A DNA stretch of 64,000 nt from Mycetocola miduiensis (GCF_900115155.1 NZ_FOVM01000010.1:46485-110484); one strand, 5' to 3'; positions 8,132-16,007 are shown, counted from the stretch's first letter. The notes: generated from the sequence alone by a model not told the origin. Program-made: numbers and translations.

Positions 8132-9100
8132 GTGCCCCGGCTTCGCAGGAGTGACACGACCGGGCCTGGGTACGGGCGGAGGAGGACCCGCTCCGGGTTC
8201 CGTTACATCGACGAAGGCGGCCGACCGCTCCACGACGAAGCCACCATCGAGAGGATCACTGCTCTCGTCATCCCGCCCGCCTGGACGGATGTCTGGATCG
8301 CCCCATACGCGAACGCACACATCCAGGCGGTGGGCACTGACGGGGCGGGGCGCAGGCAATACCTGTACCACGAGGCCTGGTCGAGAAAGCAGGCCGAGCG
8401 AAAGTTCGACAGGGCTCTCGACCTTGGCCTCGCGCTGCCCTCCGCGCGACGGCTGGTGACTCTCGACCTGCGGGGTGTAACCGGCTCGCGTGAACGCGCC
8501 CTCGCCGCCGGCTTCCGCCTCCTCGATTCCGCCCGGCTCCGCGTCGGCAGCGAACGCTTTGCGCTGGAACACGGCAGTCACGGGCTGACAACCCTGCTGT
8601 GTGCCCACGCGACGGTCAGTGGGAACAGTGTGCTACTCGACTTTCCCGGAAAAAGTGGGCAGGCGTGGTCAAGCGAAACCGAAGATGAGGACCTCGCCGC
8701 GGTCGTCCGGTCGCTCAAAACGCGCGGGCCACGGGCGCGGCTCCTGGCCTGGAAGAGCGGAAACACCTGGCGGCCACTGCGGGCGCAGGAGGTCAACGAT
8801 TACGTCCGCGAACGAACGAACGGCGACTTCACCGCCAAGGACTTTCGCACGCTTCACGGGAGCATCATCGCTGCGACGGCGTTGCGCCGGCTGGGTGTTG
8901 CGCCGAACGCGACCCGATGTGCCCGGAACGTCGTGATCGCGGTGAAGGAAACGGCTGACGCTCTCGGCAACACCCCCGCTGTCGCCCGCAGCAGCTACAT
9001 CGATCCGCGCGTACTCGACCGGTACCAGTCCGGCGACCTGCTCGAGGGTCGGGGTCTCGCGCCGGAGACCGCCCTACGCCGGCTCATCCTTGGAACCTGA
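8132..9100 (+). CDS. DNA topoisomerase IB (poxvirus-type)
   Basis: 322-aa bacterial type IB topoisomerase, which relaxes supercoils through a 3'-phosphotyrosine intermediate. The N-terminal beta domain contains GFRYIDEGG and IPPAWTDVWIAP. The catalytic domain shows the first active-site Arg (RLRVGSERFALEHGSHGLTTL region), the KDFRTLHGS motif and the terminal LGNTPAVARSSYIDPRVL block. The Tyr in SSYIDP is the expected nucleophile. The GTG start at 8132 follows a GGAGG site. Length is normal. Confidence 0.92.
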   Translation: MPRLRRSDTTGPGYGRRRTRSGFRYIDEGGRPLHDEATIERITALVIPPAWTDVWIAPYANAHIQAVGTDGAGRRQYLYHEAWSRKQAERKFDRALDLGLALPSARRLVTLDLRGVTGSRERALAAGFRLLDSARLRVGSERFALEHGSHGLTTLLCAHATVSGNSVLLDFPGKSGQAWSSETEDEDLAAVVRSLKTRGPRARLLAWKSGNTWRPLRAQEVNDYVRERTNGDFTAKDFRTLHGSIIAATALRRLGVAPNATRCARNVVIAVKETADALGNTPAVARSSYIDPRVLDRYQSGDLLEGRGLAPETALRRLILGT

Positions 9101-9123
9101 ACGGGCGCAGAGGAGTCAACCCC

Positions 9124-9675
9124 TTGGGGGAGCCCCGCCTCGCTGACAAGAATGAGGGGATGACCTCACCTGACCCCAGCGAAGCACAGGCTGCAGCCCT
9201 GGCCGAGTCCATTGCAAACGCCGTGGACGGCACCACATTTCGGATAGCCGTCGCGGAGTCGCTGACCGGTGGTCTGCTCGCATCGAGGCTCGCCGCTGCG
9301 CCCAACTCGTCGAGCTGGTTCGCCGGGGGAGTGGTCGCATACATGACCGAGACGAAGCACCGGGTACTCGACGTCGGTCCAGGACCTGTCGTCTCCGCCA
9401 GGGCGGCCGAGCAGATGGCAACCGGTGTGGCGAGGCTGCTCGGCGCTAACCTCTCGCTGTCCGTCACCGGCGTCGGCGGGCCTGACAAGCAGGACGGCCG
9501 GGAGGTGGGCACCGTCTTCATCGGCATCCATTCACCGCGCGGTGAACTCCACGTCGCTGAAAGACAACTCGGCGGCAGCCCTGAGGAGATCGTGGACTCC
9601 GCAATAGTTGCAGCACTGCGCCTGCTCGAGTCGCGGGTGCACGCGCTCGTCCAGCAGAACGCGCGCAGTCACTGA
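9124..9675 (+). CDS. CinA C-terminal domain protein (nicotinamide-nucleotide amidohydrolase family)
   Basis: 183-aa CinA-C domain protein (PncC-like), which deamidates NMN. Motifs are VAESLTGGLLASRLAA, the WFAGGVVAYMTETKHRVL block and the SVTGVGGPDKQDGREVGTV loop. It is a stand-alone C-domain, not the two-domain competence CinA. The TTG at 9124 is chosen because AGAGGAG lies 8 nt upstream. An ATG at 9160 with no spacing to its GAGGGG is the alternative and would remove 12 residues. The 3' end overlaps the convergent gene by 7 bp. Confidence 0.88.
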   Translation: MGEPRLADKNEGMTSPDPSEAQAAALAESIANAVDGTTFRIAVAESLTGGLLASRLAAAPNSSSWFAGGVVAYMTETKHRVLDVGPGPVVSARAAEQMATGVARLLGANLSLSVTGVGGPDKQDGREVGTVFIGIHSPRGELHVAERQLGGSPEEIVDSAIVAALRLLESRVHALVQQNARSH

Positions 9676-10076
9676 GCCTTGGGTTGCCTGCTCACCGCAC
9701 GACGGGCGATCAAGCGCCTCGCCAGGTGGTCGATGAGCACCGCACAGAGTGTTCCCGCCGCATAGGCGATGAGATCGGATGCCACAAACGTCGTACCGAG
9801 GACGTAACGGGTCGGCGGCACCAGGCGTGCAGCGGCCGTCGGGATGCCGGTGAGCTGCAGCATTTCGACGACGACGCAGATGCCGAACGCGATCGCCCCG
9901 ATCCGGACGGACGGCGCCGCGGGCATCACCAGCGCGATGAGCGCGAACAGCAGCGTCGCGTAGAGGATGCCACCCGCAGCGTCGCCCGCAACCCCTGGCA
10001 CCGTTCGCAGCAGCAACCCAACCGCAACGATAGGTACGCAGACAGCGAGGAGGACACCTCTCGATCGGGTCCTCAT
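9669..10076 (-). CDS. DUF2809 family membrane protein
   Basis: 135-aa integral membrane protein with about four hydrophobic helices. It carries the family signatures EMLQLTGIPTAAARL and ASDLIAYAAGTLCAVLID. Function is unassigned. The ATG at 10076 (AGGAA 7 nt upstream) is preferred; a GTG at 10094 would add six residues. The frame remains open to 10577 but that part has no membrane-protein character and overlaps the promoter of the divergent coiled-coil gene. Confidence 0.78.
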   Translation of the reverse strand: MRTRSRGVLLAVCVPIVAVGLLLRTVPGVAGDAAGGILYATLLFALIALVMPAAPSVRIGAIAFGICVVVEMLQLTGIPTAAARLVPPTRYVLGTTFVASDLIAYAAGTLCAVLIDHLARRLIARRAVSRQPKAQ

Positions 10077-10190
10077 GAATGGGTTCCTGGGCACGCCCTC
10101 ATTCTGGCGGACTGCGCCAGAGCCCGTCGTCCGAACTCGAGTGCCGTCTGCCGCGTATCCTGAACGAAGAACGAGCAGGGGAGAACGCCG

Positions 10191-11057
10191 ATGGACTTGA
10201 CCGACGTGCTCTCCGACCTCTATCTCCGCGCTCCGACGGAATTCGTGACGGTGCGCACCGCCCGGGTTCAGGCAGCGCGGGACGACGGCGACGCCGAGCT
10301 GGCGAAGCGCATCGGCCGGCTTTCGAAGCCGTCGACCGCTGCATGGCTCATGAACCTGCTTGCAGCGAGACGGACGACGGACGTCGACGACATCGTCGAG
10401 TTGGGGGCGTTGATCCGGGATGCCGAGAAAAACATGGACGCCCAGGATCTGCGACAGCTTGGAAAACAGCGCATAGCGCTCATCCGCGCCCTGGCCAGGC
10501 AGGGCGAAGCGCTGGCGGCGGAGGCGGGCCAGAAGGTCAGCGCTGCCGCCATGCTCGAGGTGGAGCAGACGCTGCACGCGGCGATGTCCGACCCGGCGGC
10601 TGCCGACGCGGCGCGGAGCGGACGGCTCGTCCGGGCGTTGTCGTCGAACGGAATCGAACCCGTCGACACCGACGGCGCCGTTGCTGAGCCATCGGTGATC
10701 ATCGAACGGGCGTCACGCCCTGCACTCAGGGTCGTTGAAGACGCGTCTTCCCCCCGCCGCCTCGCGGAAGCCGAGAAAAAGGCTGAGGCTGCCGCGGCCG
10801 CGGCCGCAGCGGCAAAAGACGAACGGGAGGGGGTTCGCGAGAAACATCGTGCCCTCGCCGGGCACCGTGCCGAACTCACGCGGGAACGACAGGATCTCAC
10901 AGCCCGGCTTTCGAAGCTTGACGAGGAATTGTCGGCCATTGAGCGGGAAGACGACGCTCTTCGCCGCGCCGCGGCGTCCGTCGATCACCGGCTCGATGTC
11001 GCCAAGCGCGCGGCGGACCGGGCAGCCGAACGCGTCGCCTCGCTTCGCAAGAAGTGA
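10191..11057 (+). CDS. Coiled-coil protein of unknown function
   Basis: 288-aa soluble protein. The N-terminal ~150 residues are helical and contain LYLRAPTEFVTVRTARVQAARDDG-type sequence and a LSKPSTAAWLMNLL segment. From about residue 190 a long Ala/Glu/Arg/Lys coiled coil runs to the end, including a run of nine alanines near 204-212. Many actinobacteria carry a similar protein; I know no function. A GGGGAG ribosome site sits 6-7 nt before the ATG. It has no operon partner. Confidence 0.75.
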   Translation: MDLTDVLSDLYLRAPTEFVTVRTARVQAARDDGDAELAKRIGRLSKPSTAAWLMNLLAARRTTDVDDIVELGALIRDAEKNMDAQDLRQLGKQRIALIRALARQGEALAAEAGQKVSAAAMLEVEQTLHAAMSDPAAADAARSGRLVRALSSNGIEPVDTDGAVAEPSVIIERASRPALRVVEDASSPRRLAEAEKKAEAAAAAAAAAKDEREGVREKHRALAGHRAELTRERQDLTARLSKLDEELSAIEREDDALRRAAASVDHRLDVAKRAADRAAERVASLRKK

Positions 11058-11178
11058 TCGCGTTCGCCGCTGAAAGCATCCGGCGCCGGTCAAATCGTTT
11101 TCGGCCAATGTGTGATCTGGAGCCCCTTCGCCCACTATCGTGCTTAAGGGGGCACATCACCCGTCCGGAGAGGAAAGC

Positions 11179-11490
11179 ATGGGAAAACTGCTCTATGGAC
11201 TTCCGCCCGTCGAGATCAATGCCACCGATCGGGAGTTGGCGCACCTCAGGGTCGTGATGATCACAAAGCTCCGGCGCGGTGAGATGTTCGCTTTTGCGGT
11301 GGACGGCCGGGTCGAGAACGCGGGTCCTGGACGGCGGATCCTCTGGGTACACCCGTCGATTCCTCTGCAGTTCCAGTTCGACGGCACGGTCGAGGAAAAG
11401 CTCAACCGGGAATGGCTCGAAGAGCTGATGTCTGCGGCGAACAGCGGCGGAAACCTTCGACTCACAACAGAACCCGCCGAACACGCCTGA
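11179..11490 (+). CDS. DUF7882 family protein
   Basis: 103-aa protein of the family common in Microbacteriaceae, sometimes mislabelled as ATP-dependent DNA ligase. It has the typical MGKLLYGLPPVEI start, LAHLRVVMITKLRRGEMFAF, a LWVHPSIPLQFQFDG strand region and the NREWLEELMSAANSGGNL end. A GGAGAGGA site precedes the ATG at 11179, so the longer frame from 11140 is rejected. Single-gene unit, function unknown. Confidence 0.85.
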   Translation: MGKLLYGLPPVEINATDRELAHLRVVMITKLRRGEMFAFAVDGRVENAGPGRRILWVHPSIPLQFQFDGTVEEKLNREWLEELMSAANSGGNLRLTTEPAEHA

Positions 11491-11563
11491 CCCCCACACC
11501 TGACCGGGGCGGCGTCATACCTCGATGTCCGATGTGAATCTGGATCCTGCACACCCTGGCGCG

Positions 11564-11569
11564 TAGACT
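11564..11569 (+). promoter_or_regulatory. Candidate -10 element of the desaturase gene
   Basis: TAGACT 57 bp before the GTG start. It would place the transcript start near 11576 and give a ~50-nt leader containing a hairpin next to the ribosome site. The -35 is not recognisable. Confidence 0.4.
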
Positions 11570-11585
11570 TACGCTCACGGCAGCC

Positions 11586-11620
11586 CCAGACCCGGTAGCC
11601 CCCTTCCGCCGGTCTGGAGG
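11586..11620 (+). promoter_or_regulatory. Leader hairpin abutting the desaturase ribosome binding site
   Basis: CCAGACC (11586-11592) pairs with GGTCTGG (11611-11617), and G94-G95 can extend the stem past a bulged C. The last two bases of the right arm are the first two of the GGAGG Shine-Dalgarno (11616-11620). The structure could modulate translation initiation; this is inference from base pairing only. Confidence 0.4.
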
Positions 11621-11625
11621 ACTCC

Positions 11626-12756
11626 GTGGCATCCGACGTTCCCCTTTCTCTCCCCGTTCACTCGCCGCGGCCGCACATCCGGCAGAATCCGACGAGCGAC
11701 TTCTCCGAGTTGGCGCGAAGAATCCAGGCCTCTGGCCTGATGCGGCGGCGATACGTGTACTACTGGGCCAAACTGCTCGCTGTGCCGCTCGGGTTTGCCG
11801 GGGCTTTCGCCGTCTTCATCCTGGTCGGAGACACCTGGTGGCAGTTGCTCGTCGCCGCCGGGCTGGCTGTGTTGTTCACCCAGACAGCATTCCTCGGCCA
11901 TGACGCGGCGCACCGGCAGATCTTCCGGTCTGGCCGGTGGAACGACTGGACAAGCCTCGTGATCGGCGACCTGTTCGTCGGGATGAGCTACGGCTGGTGG
12001 CAGCACAAACACACTCGCCACCACGCGAACCCGAACAAGGAGGGCGCAGACCCCGACATCGAACTGCCGGTGATCTCCTTCACCCCTGAGCAGGCCGCCC
12101 AGCGTCGCAACCCCGTCACCGCGTGGGCAGTCGCCCACCAGGGGGCGTTCTTCTTTCCGATTCTGCTGCTCGAAGGCCTGTCTCTTCACGCGTCGAGTGT
12201 CCGGCGGGTTTTCAGCAGGGAACACATCGACCGGCGCTGGGTGGAGATTGGGTTCCTCGTCTTCCGCCTCGGCGGGTACCTGGCTCTCGTCTTCGTCGTT
12301 CTGTCGCCGGGGATCGCTTTCGCGTTCCTCGGTGTCCAGCTTGGCCTGTTCGGCTTCTACATGGGTGTCGCGTTCGCGCCCAACCATAAGGGGATGCCTC
12401 TGCTCCCGCGCGAGGCGAAGCTTGACTTCCTGCGCAGGCAAGTGCTGATGAGCCGGAATGTGCGGGGCACAAGGTTCCTCGATGTCGTGCTCGGAGGACT
12501 GAACTATCAGATCGAACATCACCTGTTTCCGTCGATGCCGCGGCCTCATTTGCGCAGGGCCGCTCCGATCATCGCCGCGTACTGCCGGGAACGCGGCGTG
12601 ACCTACACGCAGACCGGGTTGTTCGAGTCATACGGGATCGTGCTGCGGTACATCAACCGGGTCGGCCTGGGCCAGAGCGACCCGTTCGCCTGTCCTCTCG
12701 TCGCCGAGCGTTCCGCTTTGCAACCGGGCGACCTTACGCGCCGGTCCGCTCAGTGA
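11626..12756 (+). CDS. Membrane fatty-acid desaturase
   Basis: 376-aa integral-membrane acyl desaturase (DesA/linoleoyl-CoA-type FA_desaturase family) that inserts double bases' counterpart, cis double bonds, into membrane acyl chains. The three diiron His boxes are present: GHDAAH (near residue 88), HKHTRHH (near 126) and QIEHHLFP (near 295). About four membrane helices lie between them. The GTG at 11626 follows GGAGG. Its stop overlaps the convergent gene by 23 bp. The electron donor is not encoded nearby. Confidence 0.9.
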   Translation: MASDVPLSLPVHSPRPHIRQNPTSDFSELARRIQASGLMRRRYVYYWAKLLAVPLGFAGAFAVFILVGDTWWQLLVAAGLAVLFTQTAFLGHDAAHRQIFRSGRWNDWTSLVIGDLFVGMSYGWWQHKHTRHHANPNKEGADPDIELPVISFTPEQAAQRRNPVTAWAVAHQGAFFFPILLLEGLSLHASSVRRVFSREHIDRRWVEIGFLVFRLGGYLALVFVVLSPGIAFAFLGVQLGLFGFYMGVAFAPNHKGMPLLPREAKLDFLRRQVLMSRNVRGTRFLDVVLGGLNYQIEHHLFPSMPRPHLRRAAPIIAAYCRERGVTYTQTGLFESYGIVLRYINRVGLGQSDPFACPLVAERSALQPGDLTRRSAQ

Positions 12757-13198
12757 CGTCGGCTGGCCGCGCCTCGTGGTGTCGCAGTCCGTGGGTCCGC
12801 CGGTCTTCTTTCATTTCAGCTTCGAAGAGGTGGCGTTTGCCGCCGACCAGTTGCTGCCTCGCGTTGTCTTCTGCCGCGACGACGGCGCGATAGTAGTTCG
12901 CGTCGTAGTCTTCGACGATCTGGAAGGTCCAGCGTCCCTCGATCACATTGCGACCGACAATGTCGCGGTCGATCTCCGCGGCCAGGTCCTCATGGCCGGC
13001 CTTCCTGAGCAGCTCGACCGCCTCCCCGATAGCCAGGTCCGCTTTGCCGGTGAGCCGGTGGAATCCGTAAAGGTAGCCCCGTGCGTGCTCGATCACCTCG
13101 AGAGCTTCCGAGAGCTTGCCGAGCGCCTCTACGGTCTCATCGCTCACTCCATCCGGGCGTCGGTGTTCAGAGTCAGGGCCCGATTCGAAGGAAGTCAT
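12734..13198 (-). CDS. Conserved hypothetical protein
   Basis: 154-aa soluble, charged protein with a helical N-terminal half (ALGKLSEALEVIEHARGYLYGFHRLTGKADLA) and a segment RWTFQIVEDYDANYYRAVV near residue 89. The tail is His/Arg rich. I recognise the pattern as an actinobacterial conserved protein but no function. The 3' end overlaps the desaturase by 23 bp. A TAATGG element lies 6 nt before the ATG, suggesting a leaderless transcript. Confidence 0.72.
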   Translation of the reverse strand: MTSFESGPDSEHRRPDGVSDETVEALGKLSEALEVIEHARGYLYGFHRLTGKADLAIGEAVELLRKAGHEDLAAEIDRDIVGRNVIEGRWTFQIVEDYDANYYRAVVAAEDNARQQLVGGKRHLFEAEMKEDRRTHGLRHHEARPADVTERTGA

Positions 13199-13204
13199 AG
13201 CCAG

Positions 13205-13210
13205 CCATTA
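13205..13210 (-). promoter_or_regulatory. Candidate leaderless -10 element
   Basis: TAATGG on the minus strand, 6 nt before the ATG at 13198. The predicted transcript start coincides with the A of the start codon. Confidence 0.4.
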
Positions 13211-13314
13211 TGCCGTCGCCGGGTTGGGAACCGCCATCCCTACGCTCTGCCGAGTCGGCCACGGGAACTGACTGAGACGACCGTGATTCTCGGTGATCTG
13301 GCAAACTGGCGCGC

Positions 13315-13791
13315 ATGAGCGCAGAAGCCCTTCTGGCATTCGGCAGGACGCTTCCTGGCGTGGTGGTCGACACCGTCGGCGCCGGATCCGCTGCGCCCGA
13401 GATCGCCTGGGGTGACTCCTTCTTCTACTACGACCCGGACGACGACGAACGCAACCGGATGCATCCGTTCGCCACGATCGCCACCAAGGACTACACCGGC
13501 TTCGACGAAGCATCCGATCTGGATCGGCCGGGGATCTTCCGGCTCAACATCGCCGTCGGTCGGGCCGCGTTTCGTGATCTGCTCGGCTTTGAGCCGGATC
13601 AGCTCCAGACGCACACCGGCGGGTTCGACTACACCCGGCTCGACCTGCTGCTGCCGCATCCCATCTACGCAGCGCAGGGCTGGGTCGCGATCCTGAACCC
13701 GGGGGAGAGGACGCTCGAGACGGTGAAGACGCTCATCGCCGGCGCCCGCGACCTCGCGGCGAAACGCTACGATCGGCGGGCGTCGCGCTGA
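13315..13791 (+). CDS. DUF6194 family protein
   Basis: 158-aa protein. It shows the family block APEIAWGDSFFYYDPDDDE, then MHPFATIATKDYTGFDEAS, RPGIFRLNIAVGRAAFRDLL and a late DLLLPHPIYAAQGWVAILNP. The fold resembles YjbR-like small proteins but no activity is established. The ATG at 13315 lacks a good SD. The end overlaps the small convergent ORF discussed at 13767. Confidence 0.82.
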   Translation: MSAEALLAFGRTLPGVVVDTVGAGSAAPEIAWGDSFFYYDPDDDERNRMHPFATIATKDYTGFDEASDLDRPGIFRLNIAVGRAAFRDLLGFEPDQLQTHTGGFDYTRLDLLLPHPIYAAQGWVAILNPGERTLETVKTLIAGARDLAAKRYDRRASR

Positions 13792-13883
13792 GAAGGCTCG
13801 ACTAACGGATGCTGTGCGCCGCGAAGAATCAGCCCAACAACGCCAACGGTGAGGAAGGTCACCCCGAGGGCGCGCCGTCGCAC
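13767..13883 (-). CDS. Possible small membrane peptide
   Basis: 38-codon frame starting at a GTG 5 nt downstream of the stop of the preceding minus-strand membrane-protein gene. It encodes RRRALGVTFLTVGVVGLILR, one plausible transmembrane helix with a positive N-terminus, then a polar tail. No SD is visible, so expression would depend on reinitiation. It overlaps the end of the DUF6194 gene by 25 bp. It could equally be a chance frame. Confidence 0.28.
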   Translation of the reverse strand: MRRRALGVTFLTVGVVGLILRGAQHPLVEPSQRDARRS

Positions 13884-13887
13884 GGGG

Positions 13888-14532
13888 TTATCCGACCGCG
13901 ACGTGTGAGGGCTGGCGTGCGGGGCGTCGCACCCGGTCGGCGAGCAGGATGGCCACGACGCCGAGGACCACGGTGCAGATGCTGCGGGCCAGCGCGTCAA
14001 ACGCGGTGAGGTACATCATGAGCGTCGGGTCGGACTCGGGCGATGTGCCGGCGGTCACGACCTGTCCAAGCACCCACGGCACGGTGAGCACCGCAAGCGC
14101 CCAGGCAGGAGCCCAATTCCACGGGGCAGGCACCACGGGGGTGCGCCCCACCTGCATGGCCGCAACGAGTGCGAGGGCGAACCTGAGGTACGGGTCGATG
14201 AGGCTGTACACGATGAGAGCCGAGGACGGTTCGTTCTCAATGGGGCCGGAGAGGAGAACATCCGTCAACAGCGGGCTGAGCAGGACCCACACGGCAAGGA
14301 TCGTGAGCGCCGCTGTCCCCAACGGGCGGCGTGCGGTGACGCTTTCTGCCCTGCGGAAACCGAACGCGAACACCAGCAGGGCTGCCGCGAACAACATGGT
14401 TCCGAGGACTGAGATCACGCTGACGACGGGGCTCGGCAAGTGCGAGTTCCATCCGAGTACGAGCGACCCCAGAAGGAACGAGCCACCGACGAACCAGGTG
14501 TGCCGGAACGCTCCACCCTGAGAACTGGTCAT
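13888..14532 (-). CDS. Integral membrane protein of unknown function
   Basis: 214-aa protein with about six hydrophobic segments (near residues 14-28, 34-58, 70-88, 104-125, 142-160 and 183-200) and short loops. No motif that I can tie to a transport or enzyme family. The ATG at 14532 has GGAG close upstream and a TAGCCT element 7 nt upstream, so it may be leaderless. It faces away from the tRNA-Leu gene's terminator. Confidence 0.72.
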   Translation of the reverse strand: MTSSQGGAFRHTWFVGGSFLLGSLVLGWNSHLPSPVVSVISVLGTMLFAAALLVFAFGFRRAESVTARRPLGTAALTILAVWVLLSPLLTDVLLSGPIENEPSSALIVYSLIDPYLRFALALVAAMQVGRTPVVPAPWNWAPAWALAVLTVPWVLGQVVTAGTSPESDPTLMMYLTAFDALARSICTVVLGVVAILLADRVRRPARQPSHVAVG

Positions 14533-14539
14533 ACTCCGC

Positions 14540-14545
14540 AGGCTA
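14540..14545 (-). promoter_or_regulatory. Candidate leaderless -10 element
   Basis: TAGCCT on the minus strand, 7 nt before the ATG at 14532. It fits the leaderless layout seen for several genes here. Confidence 0.4.
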
Positions 14546-14611
14546 GCGGAGTCGGTGGTGGAACGTGGCGCGTTTCACATCCTGAAAAGGGATGCCTCCG
14601 GTGGAAAAGAC

Positions 14612-14658
14612 GATGACCCCTCGACTTCGCTGAAAACGAGGGAAGTCGAGGGGTCATC
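14612..14658 (-). terminator. Terminator of tRNA-Leu, 17-bp perfect stem
   Basis: A perfect 17-bp stem (14612-14628 with 14642-14658) around a 13-nt loop, 6 nt after the tRNA 3' end. On the minus strand it is followed by GTCTTTTCC, a short T-tract. This is a classic intrinsic terminator, although unusually long and perfect. Confidence 0.8.
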
Positions 14659-14664
14659 CTGTTG

Positions 14665-14747
14665 TGCCGGTGGTGGGACTCGAACCCACACGTCCTTTCG
14701 AACAAAGCATTTTGAGTGCTCCGCGTCTGCCATTCCGCCACACCGGC
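14665..14747 (-). tRNA. tRNA-Leu (anticodon CAA)
   Basis: 83-nt class II tRNA on the minus strand. Acceptor arms GCCGGTG and CACCGGC pair fully with an A discriminator. The anticodon loop CTCAAAA gives anticodon CAA, reading UUG. The T-loop is GGTTCGAGTCC and the variable arm is long, as expected for leucine. CCA is not encoded. Confidence 0.95.
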
Positions 14748-14773
14748 GCGTAACAACGTGCACAAGAGTACCG

Positions 14774-14779
14774 TAGGAT
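14774..14779 (+). promoter_or_regulatory. Candidate leaderless -10 element of pdtaR
   Basis: TAGGAT lies 6 nt before the GTG start at 14786, placing the predicted transcript start at the start codon. Confidence 0.5.
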
Positions 14780-14785
14780 TAAGGC

Positions 14786-15391
14786 GTGACCGAGCCAGAT
14801 GTAACGCCCCCAGCCCCGCGCCGAGTTGTCGTAGCCGAAGATGAATCCCTCATCCGGCTCGATATCGTCGAGATCCTCCGAGACAACGGGTTCGAGGTTG
14901 TCGGAGAAGCTGGTGATGGAGAAACCGCTGTGGCCCTCGCCACCGAACTCCGCCCGGACCTCGTCATCATGGATGTGAAGATGCCGCAGCTCGACGGCAT
15001 CTCGGCTGCCGAACGCCTCAACAAGGCCCAGATCGCACCGGTCGTCCTGCTCACCGCGTTCAGCCAGAAAGAACTCGTCGAACGCGCAAGCGAGGCGGGC
15101 GCCCTTGCGTACGTCGTCAAGCCGTTCACACCGAACGACCTCCTGCCGGCCATCGAAATCGCGCTTAGCCGGTACCAGCAGATCATCACCCTCGAGGCCG
15201 AAGTCGCCGACATGGTCGAGCGTTTCGAGACACGCAAGCTCGTCGACCGGGCGAAGGGCCTGCTCAACGAGAAGATGGGCCTGACCGAGCCGGAAGCTTT
15301 CCGCTGGATCCAGAAGGCGTCCATGGACCGCCGCCTGACCATGCACGACGTCGCGCAGGCGATCGTCGAACAGCTCACCGCGAAAAAGTAG
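14786..15391 (+). CDS. pdtaR: ANTAR-domain response regulator / transcription antiterminator
   Basis: 201-aa response regulator of the PdtaR type. Residues ~13-130 form the receiver domain: acidic pocket AEDESL, phospho-acceptor Asp in LVIMDVKMPQLDG (D near 61), Thr in LLTAFSQ and Lys in YVVKPFTP. Residues ~140-197 form the ANTAR RNA-binding domain (LVDRAKGLLNEKMGLTEPEAFRWIQ split by AxG and helix pairs). In Mycobacterium the partner kinase is PdtaS; no kinase is encoded nearby. A strong terminator follows. Confidence 0.92.
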   Translation: MTEPDVTPPAPRRVVVAEDESLIRLDIVEILRDNGFEVVGEAGDGETAVALATELRPDLVIMDVKMPQLDGISAAERLNKAQIAPVVLLTAFSQKELVERASEAGALAYVVKPFTPNDLLPAIEIALSRYQQIITLEAEVADMVERFETRKLVDRAKGLLNEKMGLTEPEAFRWIQKASMDRRLTMHDVAQAIVEQLTAKK

Positions 15392-15402
15392 CTTCCACGC
15401 AG

Positions 15403-15430
15403 AAAACGGGCCGGTCCTCCGGCCCGTTTT
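15403..15430. terminator. Rho-independent terminator after pdtaR
   Basis: AAAACGGGCCGG and CCGGCCCGTTTT form a perfect 12-bp stem with a TCCT loop. A-tract and T-tract on both sides make it usable from either strand. It separates pdtaR from the convergent thioesterase gene. Confidence 0.9.
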
Positions 15431-15527
15431 GCGTTTAACAGCGGCGGATGCGCCAGGTTCATCCGTCGCAGACGTCGACTTCCGGCGCGAAAAACCGGCA
15501 TCTGCGACAGATGAAGAAAGGTGTGCG

Positions 15528-15950
15528 TCAGCCGTTCGGCAGATCCTTGATCAGATTCGTGATCCGGATGGTGGAGCAACGGCGCCCCTGCTCGTCGGTG
15601 ACCGCAATCTCGTGCACGGTCATCGACCGGCCGAGGTGGATCGGCGTGCAGACACCGGTGACGATGCCGGACGTCGCGGACCGGGTGTGCGTCGCGTTGA
15701 TGTCGATGCCGACGGCCAGCTTGCCGGGTCCCGCCCACAGGTTCGCGGACATGGAGCCGAGCGACTCCCCAAGGACCACATACGCGCCGCCGTGAAGCAG
15801 CATCGCCGGCTGGGTGTTGCCCTCAACCGGCATGGTCGCAACGGCCCGGTTCACCGAGAACTCGACGAATTCGATACCCATCTTCTGGGCGAGCGCACCG
15901 CCTCCGCGCTGCAGGACATAGTCGAGATCGTTGGGGGTTGTGTCGGTCAT
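15528..15950 (-). CDS. PaaI-type hotdog thioesterase
   Basis: 140-aa hotdog-fold acyl-CoA thioesterase. It has KMGIEFVEFSVNRAVATMPVEG, the catalytic-loop GGAYVVLGESLGSMSANL and the GIDINATHTRSATSG strand. Natural substrate is unknown; aromatic-CoA esters are typical of the family. The ATG at 15950 has AAAGG upstream, so the longer frame into the polA start is rejected. It is divergent from polA. Confidence 0.87.
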   Translation of the reverse strand: MTDTTPNDLDYVLQRGGGALAQKMGIEFVEFSVNRAVATMPVEGNTQPAMLLHGGAYVVLGESLGSMSANLWAGPGKLAVGIDINATHTRSATSGIVTGVCTPIHLGRSMTVHEIAVTDEQGRRCSTIRITNLIKDLPNG

Positions 15951-15995
15951 CGTCGCCTTTGCTCGTACTCGAAACCCACTGTCGCAAGTCGCTTG

Positions 15996-16001
15996 TAGGC
16001 T
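15996..16001 (+). promoter_or_regulatory. Candidate leaderless -10 element of polA
   Basis: TAGGCT lies 6 nt before the GTG at 16008 and 3 nt before the alternative GTG at 16005. This spacing favours 16008 as the polA start. Confidence 0.5.
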
Positions 16002-16007
16002 GGTGTG

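Noticed and set aside
16005..16007. Upstream GTG as polA start
   Set aside because: Adjacent GTG at 16008 fits the 6-nt spacing to TAGGCT and the family start better; difference is one residue.
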